Origin: JAHEKO01 sp965212505
GTDB taxonomy: Bacteria; Acidobacteriota; Thermoanaerobaculia; Multivoradales; JAHEKO01
Direction: 5' to 3'
Length of the DNA: 64,000 nucleotides
Assembly: GCA_965212505.1 (NCBI GenBank)
Contig: OZ243123.1
Coordinates: forward strand, 744,001 to 808,000
The notes under the pieces were generated by a model. It saw nothing but the letters and a program-made list of their open reading frames with translations. It was not told the origin of the DNA and made no database searches. This document shows positions 26,639 to 34,886 of the stretch, one piece after another (the stretch's first letter is position 1; every line of letters begins with the position of its first letter). A program made the position numbers and the translations under genes.

Positions 26639-27075
26639 TGCGACGACTCTCTCTTTTCTTGATCGTGCCCCTTCTGCTGACTCTGTCCGTCTCTCGTGCT
26701 CGAGCCGACGAAAGCACCGACTTTGTCCGCCGCGCGTTCTTCTCGCCCGAGATCCTCATGGCCAATCAGCGCAAGATCGGTCTGACGCCCGAGCAGCGGG
26801 AGACGTTCGTTCGCGCGATGACCGAGGCACAGACCGACATGCTCCCGGTGAAGCTGGAGATGAGCGAAGCCGCGGCCGACCTGGCTCTGCTGCTCGAGGG
26901 CCCGAGGGTCGACGAGGAGGCTGCCCTCCAAGCAGCCCAGCGGGTGCTAGAGCTCGAGCAGCGGACAAAACTCCGACACATGGAGCTCCTGGTTCGGATC
27001 AAGAATCTCCTGACCGTCGAGCAGCAACGCCGTTTGCGCGAGATTCGCGCGTCGAAACGGCGGGGTCTGAACTAG
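26638..27075 (+). CDS. Periplasmic Spy/CpxP-like LTxxQ protein
   Basis: A 145-residue exported helical protein. The ATG shares one base with the upstream stop (TGATG) and begins a signal peptide (RRLSLFLIVPLLLTLSVSRARA). Two LTxxQ-like motifs, LTPEQRE (about 44-50) and LTVEQQRR, flank helices, as in the Spy/CpxP/CnrX group, which act as envelope chaperones or metal sensors. Together with the sigma and membrane protein it makes a compact envelope-stress cassette. The histidine/methionine content is modest (RHMELL), so metal sensing is only a possibility. Confidence 0.8.
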   Translation: MRRLSLFLIVPLLLTLSVSRARADESTDFVRRAFFSPEILMANQRKIGLTPEQRETFVRAMTEAQTDMLPVKLEMSEAAADLALLLEGPRVDEEAALQAAQRVLELEQRTKLRHMELLVRIKNLLTVEQQRRLREIRASKRRGLN

Positions 27076-27304
27076 TGTTGCGACGCAGATGTGGAGCCCG
27101 TTTCGAAGCCGGGGAGATGACGGCACAATCTCCGCGAGCGCGAAGGATCGTACCCTCCAACGGAGTCCTACCAACGAGACCCTTCCGCTCGAATCATGCG
27201 CGGCCACCCAGCACCTTCAGGTTGCAGCCGGTCTGTCCGGCGGGCCCGGACCCGCGCGGTAGCATCAGACTCAAGACTCGTCTCCACGGTCGAAAGGGGT
27301 AGTC

Positions 27305-28840
27305 ATGGAGGAGCCGCAGGCCATACGTCCCAGTTTTTCCGGAGCTCAGGCGCCGGTCCTCAAGAGGCGTGGTCGTATGCCGGCCACGGCTCGCGCCGCC
27401 CGCGCGAGGGTGCCCGCACCGCTCCTCTCCGAGGGGCGCGACAAGGCGGCGAGAATCAGGCCGCGGCGCCGGCGCAAGATGGCCAGTGCACCGGGAGACG
27501 TCAGCGTCGAGCAGCGGCTGGTGCAGCGGGCCACGATGGGGCTCGATCTGCTCGAGATGCAGCGTATCGAAGAACTCGGCTACGAAGGGTGGCTGGAGTA
27601 TCAGCTCGACTACGAGGCGATCGACGACAGCGAGCTCGAGAACACCATTTCGACTTTCTACACCGCGCTCGACCTGACCGCAGGGGAGCTGATCGAACGC
27701 TACGAGGGCAACCAGGGCGTGCCGGTCTTCCAGATGATCGGGGCCAGCATCTACCGGGCGGCCTACAGTCCGAGACAGCTCTACGAGCGGATGGTCATCT
27801 TCTGGACCGACCACTTCAACATCCACCTCTTCGCGGATGCTCAGCCGCTGCTCAAACCGGTCGATCATCGCGAGGTGGTCCGGCGCCATGCGCTCGGCAA
27901 GTTCCCGGACATGCTCGCGGCGAGCGCTCACAGCCCGTCGATGCTGGTCTACTTGACCAACGATTCGAACGTGAAAGAGAACCCGAACGAGAACTACGCT
28001 CGGGAGTTGATGGAGCTCCACACGCTCGGTGTCGACAACGGCTACACGCAAAACGACGTACGGGAGGTGGCTCGCTGTTTCACCGGCTGGCAGACGACCG
28101 GCTACCGCGGCGCCAACGCGGGTGAGTTTCTCTTCAACGCCGGTCAGCACGACGACGGGGCGAAGACCGTTCTCGGGCAGAGCATCGGTGGCAACGGCAT
28201 CGAGGACGGAGAGCGCGTGCTGGAGATTCTCGCCAACAGCCGGCGAACCGCCAAGTACCTGGCGCGCAAGATGCTCATCTACTTCTGGGGCTACGAGCCG
28301 CGCAAGCGCGACGTGAACAAGGTGGCCAACGCGTACATGAACACCGGAGGCGACATCAAGGCGATGCTGCGCCAAGTGCTCAGGAAGAGTCGTCTCAAGA
28401 AGGCGAAGCCCAAGCTCAAGCGACCGTTCCATCTGATGATTTCGGCGCTGCGGGGGCTGTTCGCGGGGCTCGATGACCCGGGGCACATGATCAACTACCT
28501 GTTCGCCGCTGGGCACCTGCCGTTCGACTGGGAGCCACCCGACGGCTACCCGGACAGCGAGGAGTTCTGGTCGGGGTTCATCCTTCCGCGCTGGAACTGG
28601 GCCACCACCACACTCAACGGCGGTGGCGGCGTCGCTCTCGACCTGCCGTTCATCGACGCCTCGCTGGCGCCAAAGAAGATCGTCGGCGACCTCAACGCCT
28701 ACCTCTTCAACGGTGCGCTCGCCGAGCCGACCGAGGCGGGTCTGCTCGCCTTCCTCGAGTCGGGCAAGAAGATCGACAAGAAGCGAATTCACGACCTCAT
28801 CGGGTTGGCGATCGCGTCGCCCGACTTTCAGGAGTACTAG
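27305..28840 (+). CDS. DUF1800 family protein
   Basis: A 511-residue DUF1800 protein. The ATG at 27305 follows AAGGGG. A basic N-terminal tail of about 60 residues precedes the conserved domain, which contains QRATMGLDLLEMQRIEELGYEGWLEYQLDY, SPRQLYERMVIFWTDHFNIH, NENYARELMELHTLGVDNGYTQNDVREVARCFTGW and a C-terminal SGKKIDKKRIHDLIGLAIASPDFQEY; all are typical of this family. Function is not established; family members usually sit beside a DUF1501 gene as here, with two bases between stop and start. Confidence 0.9.
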   Translation: MEEPQAIRPSFSGAQAPVLKRRGRMPATARAARARVPAPLLSEGRDKAARIRPRRRRKMASAPGDVSVEQRLVQRATMGLDLLEMQRIEELGYEGWLEYQLDYEAIDDSELENTISTFYTALDLTAGELIERYEGNQGVPVFQMIGASIYRAAYSPRQLYERMVIFWTDHFNIHLFADAQPLLKPVDHREVVRRHALGKFPDMLAASAHSPSMLVYLTNDSNVKENPNENYARELMELHTLGVDNGYTQNDVREVARCFTGWQTTGYRGANAGEFLFNAGQHDDGAKTVLGQSIGGNGIEDGERVLEILANSRRTAKYLARKMLIYFWGYEPRKRDVNKVANAYMNTGGDIKAMLRQVLRKSRLKKAKPKLKRPFHLMISALRGLFAGLDDPGHMINYLFAAGHLPFDWEPPDGYPDSEEFWSGFILPRWNWATTTLNGGGGVALDLPFIDASLAPKKIVGDLNAYLFNGALAEPTEAGLLAFLESGKKIDKKRIHDLIGLAIASPDFQEY

Positions 28841-28842
28841 GG

Positions 28843-30135
28843 ATGAGCGATCACGAGTGCAAGACGTGCAACGAGTACCGCCAGATCTCTCGCCGGAGCT
28901 TCGTGGGCATCTCGGCCGGTCTGGTAGCCGGGGCGATGGCGCCGGGCTGGCTGCCGCGTGTCGTCTACGCCGACTCCGAGAACAGCTCGCGCGACATCGT
29001 GGTCTCGATCTTCCTCCGAGGCGGAGCCGACTCTCTTTCCATGGTTGTCCCCCACGGTGAGGACAGCTATTACGACGCGCGCCCCATGTTGGCGGTGCCG
29101 AGGCCCGACAGCGGAGCCGTCAACGCGGTGTCGGATCTCGACGGCTTCTTCGGTCTCTCGCAACCAATGGCGGCCCTGCGCGACGCCTACGATGACGGCG
29201 CACTGCTGGTGGTACACGCCTGCGGGCTGAAAGACCCGACCCGCTCGCACTTCGACGCCATGCGCTTCATGGAGGCAGGACAGGGTGGCGACGCCCCGTC
29301 CATCAAGACCGGTTGGTTGGGCCGACACCTGCAGATGACCGCGCCGACCGCCAACGAGGGGGTACTCCGCGCCGTTGGCATCGGCGCCGGACTCCAGCGC
29401 ACTCTGGTTGGAGGTCCGCAGACGTTGCCGATCGCCGATCTCGACGACTTCGGCTTCGAGGGGCGCAAGGCGACGCGCAAGGCACGTCGAGCGGCGCTCG
29501 AGGAGATCTACGCGGCCTGGGACGCGCCGCTGTCAGAGTCGGCGACCAATACCGCGCAGACCGTCGACCTGTTGCGGAGGATCGGTTTCCAGAGCTACCG
29601 GCCGTCGGGCAAAGCGCGCTACCCCGGTGACGAGTTTGGCTACTCACTCAAGTCGGCCGCGGCGCTGATCAAGGCCGAAGTGGGGGTCGAGGCGATCGCC
29701 GTCGATCTGAGCGGTTGGGACACTCACGAGTTCCAGGGCAACAACGAAGGGCACATGGAGTACCTCATGATGAGCTTCGCCGAGTCGCTCGGCGCGTTTC
29801 ACAAAGACCTCTTCGCAGACAGCTTCACCAACGTCTCGGTGATCGTCATGTCGGAGTTCGGTCGCAACGTGCGCGAGAACTACAGCGCCGGAACCGATCA
29901 TGGGCATGGCGGCATGATGCTCGCCCTAGGTGGCGGTATTGCTGGGGGCCGGGTGATGGCGGACTGGCCGGGCCTGTCGCCTGGCCAACTCTACGACGAC
30001 CAGGATCTCGAGATCACGATCGACTACCGCGACGTTCTGGTGGAGATTCTCGAACGGCGTGTTGGCAACTCCGACTGGCGCGGGCTCTTCCCAGATCCGA
30101 AATACAGACCCAAGGCGCACGGCGTTACCGTCTGA
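28843..30135 (+). CDS. DUF1501 family protein with Tat signal
   Basis: A 430-residue protein of the DUF1501 family, which is related to the alkaline-phosphatase/sulfatase fold. A twin-arginine export signal is visible (SRRSFVGISAGLVAGAMAPG), so it is exported folded. Conserved blocks are VVSIFLRGGADSLSMVVPHGEDSYYDARP, DPTRSHFDAMRFMEAG, DLSGWDTHEFQGNNEGHMEYL and VIVMSEFGRNVRENYSAGTDHGHGG. It follows the DUF1800 gene after two bases. The pair probably makes a cell-surface complex, but the reaction is unknown. Confidence 0.9.
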   Translation: MSDHECKTCNEYRQISRRSFVGISAGLVAGAMAPGWLPRVVYADSENSSRDIVVSIFLRGGADSLSMVVPHGEDSYYDARPMLAVPRPDSGAVNAVSDLDGFFGLSQPMAALRDAYDDGALLVVHACGLKDPTRSHFDAMRFMEAGQGGDAPSIKTGWLGRHLQMTAPTANEGVLRAVGIGAGLQRTLVGGPQTLPIADLDDFGFEGRKATRKARRAALEEIYAAWDAPLSESATNTAQTVDLLRRIGFQSYRPSGKARYPGDEFGYSLKSAAALIKAEVGVEAIAVDLSGWDTHEFQGNNEGHMEYLMMSFAESLGAFHKDLFADSFTNVSVIVMSEFGRNVRENYSAGTDHGHGGMMLALGGGIAGGRVMADWPGLSPGQLYDDQDLEITIDYRDVLVEILERRVGNSDWRGLFPDPKYRPKAHGVTV

Positions 30136-30234
30136 GTCGGGAACCTTCGCGAGCTTTGCTCGTTGGTTATCGATGGAGGGCCCGGTCGTCTGACGGCGAT
30201 CGGGTCGATGTCGATCACCAGGAGGGAGACCGCA

Positions 30235-31485
30235 ATGAACGTTTCGAGAGCCCTGGCGGCTAGCTGCTGTTTCGTCTGGGTCGTACTGGCGCCGACGCAG
30301 TCCGTTGCGCAGGAGTCCGCGCAGCACACTCTGCCCGCCGATGGCGGCTCCGTCGTGGTGACCGCCGAGGGCGGCGTCATCGAAGTCCCGTTCCGACTCG
30401 TCAACAATCACCTGATCCTGCCCGTTCGCGTGAACGATTCGGAGGAGCTCAGCGTCGTGCTCGACACGGGGATGCCCGCCACGGGGCTGGCACTCCACAC
30501 GACAGAGGCGACGAAAAGGGTCGAACTCGACATCGATCCGTCGTTCACGGCTCAAGTTGGTGGTGCGGGTGGCTCGGGTACGCGCTTGAACGCGCAGATC
30601 GCGATGTCGGAGCGGGTCGAGTTGCCCGGACTGCGTCTCGAAGGGACGCGCGTCATCCTGATGCCGGAGATGGACGGCTTCGCTCGCTATCACGACGGCA
30701 TCATCGGCTACTCGCTGTTCCAGGACTTCGTGGTGGAGATCGACTACGACCGTCGTCTGCTCCGGCTCCATGAGCCGGCCAGCTACCAGGCCCCGGCAGG
30801 GGCAGCCTCGTTGCCGATCACTCTGCGCAACAACTTGCCGTATGTAGAGCTGGGCTTGCGGCTCGAAGGGGGCGAGCCGTTCCGCGCCCAGGTGGTTGTC
30901 GATCTGGGGGCCTCACACGCCATCTCCTTGAACACAGACGCCGCGGAGGCGATCTCTCTACCGGGGAGTCGGATCGAGACCGCCGTCGGTCGCGGTCTCT
31001 CCGGAGTGCTTCGCGGACACGTTGGGCGTGTCACCGAGCTCGATCTGGGAGGGGCTGTGCTGCGAGACGTCGTGGCCACGTTTCCGACCCGCGAACACCA
31101 GAACCCGCGAGGGGTCGACTCGCTCCACGGCAACCTCGGGAGCGACGTTCTGAAGCGCTTCCAAGTTGTGTTCGACTATCCCGGTGAGCGCCTCCTGTTG
31201 ACGCCCAACGAGGCGTTCGAGACGCCGTTTCGCTTCGACCGTTCCGGTCTCGCTCTGAGCCTGGTCGGCGAGCTACGGGTCGATCAGGTCTTCGCGGATT
31301 CTCCAGCGGCGGCCGCGGGGCTGCGGGTCGACGATCTCTTGACGCACGTCGATGGCCGGCGGGTCGAGTCGCATGAGCTGCACGAGGTCCGCGAGCGGTT
31401 GCGGGGTGATGGCGAAGTTCGTCTTTCGTTCCTGCGTGACGGCCAGGCGTTCGAGCGGACGCTGACGTTGCAGCCGCTCCTCTAG
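30235..31485 (+). CDS. Secreted aspartyl protease-like protein with C-terminal PDZ domain
   Basis: A 416-residue exported protein. The ATG at 30235 follows GGAGGGAG and begins a signal peptide ending ...APTQSVAQ. Two retropepsin-like repeats follow: the first has the active-site triplet in VVLDTGMPATG, the second has VVVDLGASHAISLN where the expected threonine of DTG is a leucine (DLG). The domain from about 335 on is a PDZ fold (LSLVGELRVDQVFADSPAAAAGLRVDDLLTHVDGRRV). The combination of pepsin-like repeats and PDZ is common in this group of bacteria; because the second triplet is altered, catalysis may be limited or asymmetric. 99 bases separate it from the DUF1501 gene. Confidence 0.83.
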   Translation: MNVSRALAASCCFVWVVLAPTQSVAQESAQHTLPADGGSVVVTAEGGVIEVPFRLVNNHLILPVRVNDSEELSVVLDTGMPATGLALHTTEATKRVELDIDPSFTAQVGGAGGSGTRLNAQIAMSERVELPGLRLEGTRVILMPEMDGFARYHDGIIGYSLFQDFVVEIDYDRRLLRLHEPASYQAPAGAASLPITLRNNLPYVELGLRLEGGEPFRAQVVVDLGASHAISLNTDAAEAISLPGSRIETAVGRGLSGVLRGHVGRVTELDLGGAVLRDVVATFPTREHQNPRGVDSLHGNLGSDVLKRFQVVFDYPGERLLLTPNEAFETPFRFDRSGLALSLVGELRVDQVFADSPAAAAGLRVDDLLTHVDGRRVESHELHEVRERLRGDGEVRLSFLRDGQAFERTLTLQPLL

Positions 31486-31495
31486 AGGGAGAGGA

Positions 31496-31548
31496 AGCCG
31501 CCGGCGGGCCGGGCAGCGGGCGGTGCCGCCCGGAGCCGCCGGCGGGCC
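31496..31548. repeat. 15-base direct repeat around a GC hairpin
   Basis: AGCCGCCGGCGGGCC occurs at 31496-31510 and 31534-31548. Between them CGGGCG-GTGC-CGCCCG (31517-31532) can fold. There is no T-run, so it is not a typical terminator of the gene ending at 31485. It may be a small intergenic repeat or a transcription pause site. Confidence 0.6.
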
Positions 31549-31734
31549 TCTAGCCCGTCCTTCTCACGTCCGTCATACCGCTCGACCGCACGTCGCAGAA
31601 TTCGAGCGACTTCCCTCGGTGCCGTGCTGCGGCCCTAAGTCGAATACGGCGGTGAGGCCTGCAGTCGAGGAGTTCAGCCTCTTCGAGCCGTCGCGGTCGA
31701 TCGCGACGAACCGGCATGGGAAGGGAGGCAGAAC

Positions 31735-32241
31735 TCAGCTCCAGTCGGGAAGGTCCGCGGTCGGGCCGTAGGTCTGCGGAACCGCGACGTCGAGCAGTCG
31801 GAGGTAGACGCTCAGTTGACCGCGGTGGTGGATCTGGTGGTGGACGAAGAGCGAGCGCATTTCGGCGCCGCGCGGCCCGGACATCAGCTCGCGACCGCCG
31901 GAGACACCCTTCCAGACCCCGTTCATGAAGTCGTCGTCTTTGCCCTCGAGCGCCTTCGTGAACGCGGAGCCGTTGGTGTCCAGGGCGGCCATGAGCTCGG
32001 CCTTGTCGCTGGCCACGAATGGCTTGTAGTCCGCCATCATGGCGTCGAAATCGAACACGTCGATGAGCATGGATTCGTGCCAAGTGGGCATTTCGGCGAG
32101 GTGACTGGCGAGCTGACCGAGCGTCCACGACTTCTCGTGGGGCTTCCAGTCGTACTTGTCCTCAGGAACGGCGGCGAGCATCAGACGTGTCTTGGCGGCT
32201 TCGTTGGTGTAGTCGTCGATCAGTGCTTGGGCGATGGACAT
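31735..32241 (-). CDS. DinB-family metal-binding protein
   Basis: A 168-residue DinB/YfiT-like four-helix protein. Conserved elements are LGQLASHLAEMPTWHE (first metal histidine) and LFVHHQIHHRGQLSVYLRLLDV (the C-terminal HxxxHRGQ block). Family members bind a divalent metal and many are thiol transferases or are linked to stress; the specific reaction is not evident. The start ATG at 32241 is preceded by AAGGAG. Upstream lies an AT-rich stretch with two copies of a 10-base direct repeat. It is not in an operon with the convergent gene before it. Confidence 0.87.
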   Translation of the reverse strand: MSIAQALIDDYTNEAAKTRLMLAAVPEDKYDWKPHEKSWTLGQLASHLAEMPTWHESMLIDVFDFDAMMADYKPFVASDKAELMAALDTNGSAFTKALEGKDDDFMNGVWKGVSGGRELMSGPRGAEMRSLFVHHQIHHRGQLSVYLRLLDVAVPQTYGPTADLPDWS

Positions 32242-32309
32242 CGAGTTGGGCTCCTTGGTCGATCTCTTTTGGTGCGGTGTAGGTTTGAGCTTCGCTTCGT
32301 TTTATTGGC

Positions 32310-32330
32310 TTACGCCTTATTTACGCCTTA
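32310..32330. promoter_or_regulatory. Helical-phase direct repeat upstream of the DinB gene
   Basis: TTACGCCTTA is present at 32310-32319 and again at 32321-32330, an 11-base period, about one turn of DNA. On the minus strand it reads TAAGGCGTAA twice, 69-89 bases upstream of the DinB start. It may be a regulator site; no known family motif is claimed. Confidence 0.4.
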
Positions 32331-32382
32331 CAGTAACCAACCCACTCCGGACCTGTCAAACCAAACTTTCGAGTCGACGGGG

Positions 32383-33123
32383 CTACTCCGGTGGGGCCGC
32401 GTAGCCCATCAGGCGGCGCCAGTCGTCGATCGAGCGGATGCGTAGATAGGGATTGGTCTCGAGCTCGTCGCCGATGGTCGACGTCTCTGTCGGGCCGTAG
32501 TGATGGCCGGGATAGAGCACCGTGTCGGCCGGGAGCTTCGCCAAGCGCTGGGTCAGGGTCTCGTACATCTGCTCGGGGTCGCCTCCGGGAAGGTCGACGC
32601 GTCCGCAGCCCTGAACGAAGAGCGTGTCCCCGGCCACCAGGCGGTTGCCGATCAGGAAGCACTGGCTCCCCGGGGTGTGGCCGGGCGTATGGAGGAAGGT
32701 GATCTCCAACTCTCCCAGCTGGAGGCGGTCCTGGTTGTCCTTGCGCCGGAGGTCGCTCTCGGAGACGCCGGTGACCACCTTGACGCCGTCGCCCTCGAGT
32801 TTGTTCACGTAGATCGGCACGGCCACCTCCTCGAGGAGCCGGCTGATCCCGTCGACCTGCATGCCGAAGAGGTCGCCGCCGACGTGGTCGGGATGGTAGT
32901 GGGTGACCAGCGCTCCGACGACGTTGTAGCCGTCCTCCCGAGCGACATCCAGCAGACCGGAAACGTCCCAGGCCGGGTCGACGATCACGGCGTCCCGAGT
33001 GACCGGGTCGCCGATGACGTACATGAAGTTGGCCATCTGGCCGGCGGCCGGGTGGCTGAGCGCTAGCTGGCGTCCAGCGAGCAACTGCCGGAAGTAGGGC
33101 TGGCTGGCGTCGTCGGTCGGCAT
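32383..33123 (-). CDS. MBL-fold metallohydrolase, glyoxalase II-like
   Basis: A 246-residue metallo-beta-lactamase-fold hydrolase. The metal motif is THYHPDH (H75, H77, D79, H80), followed by later ligands in HTPGHTPGSQCFLIG and LYPGHHYGPTE. The layout fits hydroxyacylglutathione hydrolase-like or related thioester hydrolases; it has no signal peptide. The ATG at 33123 lacks a ribosome site but has a TACGCT hexamer 8 bases upstream. It is divergent from the sulfatase-like gene with 65 bases in between. The exact substrate is unknown. Confidence 0.85.
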   Translation of the reverse strand: MPTDDASQPYFRQLLAGRQLALSHPAAGQMANFMYVIGDPVTRDAVIVDPAWDVSGLLDVAREDGYNVVGALVTHYHPDHVGGDLFGMQVDGISRLLEEVAVPIYVNKLEGDGVKVVTGVSESDLRRKDNQDRLQLGELEITFLHTPGHTPGSQCFLIGNRLVAGDTLFVQGCGRVDLPGGDPEQMYETLTQRLAKLPADTVLYPGHHYGPTETSTIGDELETNPYLRIRSIDDWRRLMGYAAPPE

Positions 33124-33131
33124 GCGGGGCG

Positions 33132-33137
33132 AGCGTA
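33132..33137 (-). promoter_or_regulatory. Putative -10 hexamer (TACGCT), leaderless start of the MBL gene
   Basis: TACGCT on the minus strand ends 8 bases before the ATG at 33123, with no ribosome site. The facing gene has its own hexamer at 33173-33178, so this is a short divergent promoter region. Confidence 0.4.
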
Positions 33138-33172
33138 CAGGAAGCCGACTTGAGAAGCCCTCTGCGGTCCAC

Positions 33173-33178
33173 TAGAGT
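33173..33178 (+). promoter_or_regulatory. Putative -10 hexamer (TAGAGT), leaderless start of the sulfatase-like gene
   Basis: TAGAGT ends 10 bases before the ATG at 33189 and there is no Shine-Dalgarno sequence. This supports that ATG over the frame-open codon at 33150. Confidence 0.45.
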
Positions 33179-33188
33179 TTCTGGCCTG

Positions 33189-34565
33189 ATGGAGACAAGA
33201 GGCGGGGCTCGACTCCAGCGCCGAATTCTGTCGGCCCTCGCGGTACTGACTCTGGCGCTCGGGTGCGGCGAGCCTTCAGGGCCAGCGGAGGCGTACCGCC
33301 CGCACGTCGTGATCGTGATGATCGACGCGCTGCGCGCGGACCGGCTCGGCGTGGACGGCTACCCCCTGCCCACCTCCCCCAACCTCGACGCCGTTGCCGC
33401 GGATGGGGCCTACTTCTCGGCAGCGATGGCCCATTCCACCTGGACGAAGCCGTCGATCGCCAGCTTCGTCACCTCGCTCTATCCGAGCCAGCACGGCATT
33501 CAGGTCGCCAGTCTCGGTGCCGATGGGGCTCTGAGGACCGAGGTCCTCGACGACGGTCTAGTGACTCTGGCGGAGCGCTTTCAGGAGGCGGGCTACACGA
33601 CCGGGGCGATCATCAACCAGGTGCACTTGCAGCGCCGGTTCGGTTTCGCTCAGGGGTACGACCACTACGACGACAAGCGCGGGCGCGGCGCCTTCCGTCT
33701 GAACAAGCGCCTCGGGTTCTGGTTGGACAGTCTGGAGGACGAGCGGCCGATCTTTGCGTACGTGCACTACCTCGACGTGCACTGGCCTTTCACCCTCCGC
33801 CTGCCTGAAAACGAGGGGGCCTTCGGTTCCACCGAGATGGAGTCGAAGCCACCAGCGAGCAGCCGGCAGGCCGATGCCTGGGTGAGCAAGCTCCGGAATC
33901 CCGACGACCTCGAGGCTCTCCAGGCCCGCTACGACCATGAGGTGGCCTATGCGGACGCGGCGTTTGGCCAACTCGTCGACGACCTCCGTGAGCGGGGCCT
34001 GTACGAGGACACGCTGCTTCTGGTGACCTCGGACCACGGCGAGGGCTTCATGGAGCACGGTCGATTGGGTCACGGCCTGTCGCCTCACGAAGAGCAGGTT
34101 CGTGTGCCGCTGATTGTGCGGCTCCCCGAGCGCATGCGAGGTCAGCGCGGCCGGATCGAACGCCCTGTGGGCTTGATCGATCTCTTCCCGACGCTGCTGG
34201 ATCTCCTCGGGCTCGAACCGGAGGTTGCCGCCCAGGGCGAGAGCCTCGCACCTCTCCTGCGCGGCGAGTCGATGCCGGATCGTGTCGTTTTCGCCGATAC
34301 CTCTCCGGCGTTCGCAGCGCGCAGCCGAACCCACAAGCTGATCTGGTTCGAAGACGGTACCCGCGAGTTCTACGATCTCGTGAACGACCCGGAGGAGCAG
34401 GACTCCCAGGTGGAGCCGTGTCGGGGGGCGTGTCGAGAGCTCGCGAAGGTGCTGCGTCCGTTCCGTCGCCTGATGCTCCAGAGCCGGCAGTCGAATCCGG
34501 CGGGAACGGCGGAGCTCAAGCCCGAGGACATCGAGACGCTTCGCGCGCTCGGCTACCTCGACTAG
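33189..34565 (+). CDS. Sulfatase/alkaline-phosphatase superfamily lipoprotein
   Basis: A 458-residue hydrolase of the alkaline phosphatase superfamily. The start at 33189 opens a lipoprotein signal (ILSALAVLTLALGC). Metal-site motifs are VVIVMIDALRADRLG and LLVTSDHGEGFMEHGRLGHG. At the place where true sulfatases have the formylglycine motif C/S-x-P-x-R, this protein reads WTKPSIASFVTSLYPSQHG, so threonine is the likely nucleophile position and the maturation motif is missing. It may be a phosphodiesterase, phosphatase or phosphotransferase instead. The C-terminal REFYDLVNDPEEQ block is family-typical. Confidence 0.85.
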   Translation: METRGGARLQRRILSALAVLTLALGCGEPSGPAEAYRPHVVIVMIDALRADRLGVDGYPLPTSPNLDAVAADGAYFSAAMAHSTWTKPSIASFVTSLYPSQHGIQVASLGADGALRTEVLDDGLVTLAERFQEAGYTTGAIINQVHLQRRFGFAQGYDHYDDKRGRGAFRLNKRLGFWLDSLEDERPIFAYVHYLDVHWPFTLRLPENEGAFGSTEMESKPPASSRQADAWVSKLRNPDDLEALQARYDHEVAYADAAFGQLVDDLRERGLYEDTLLLVTSDHGEGFMEHGRLGHGLSPHEEQVRVPLIVRLPERMRGQRGRIERPVGLIDLFPTLLDLLGLEPEVAAQGESLAPLLRGESMPDRVVFADTSPAFAARSRTHKLIWFEDGTREFYDLVNDPEEQDSQVEPCRGACRELAKVLRPFRRLMLQSRQSNPAGTAELKPEDIETLRALGYLD

Positions 34566-34886
34566 CCTCCGCACACGCCGCGCACCGAGTGCGGTCGATC
34601 GCCGGAGAACCTCTCCCGTCAGGTGTGAAACGCCGCATAGCCGCGGGTACTTCGATCGGGCAGGCTGCAGCCATTGGAAGGGCCGAGTCGGGCTGGGCGT
34701 CGGATTCGGCGTCGTGTCGGTTTGTTTCGTAAGTTCTTTGTTCATGCGCAGATGCTTCTCATTGACAAGCCTGTCGCGACGGTCTAGCGTCGCGGCCTCG
34801 CTCATGGATCTCCGTCTACTTCGGAGAAGGAACTTCCGGCACTTGTTGTGGCCAAGGCCGAACGGAATACGGAAGGAGTACTCGCG
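34566..34886. other. Non-coding stretch before the tandem paralogues
   Basis: About 320 bases with no convincing gene. It holds the candidate promoter at 34762-34790 and the ribosome site GGAAGGAG for the gene at 34887. The rest shows nothing recognisable. Confidence 0.6.
34762..34794 (+). promoter_or_regulatory. Candidate sigma-70 promoter with overlapping palindrome
   Basis: TTGACA (34762-34767) is followed after 17 bases by TAGCGT (34785-34790). A palindrome CGCGAC-N8-GTCGCG (34775-34794) overlaps the -10 region and could be an operator. It would give a leader of about 90 bases to the gene at 34887. Confidence 0.45.

Noticed and set aside
27194..28792. A 532-residue minus-strand frame opposite the DUF1800 gene
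   Set aside because: It is a codon shadow of a clear family protein and has no motif or ribosome site of its own.
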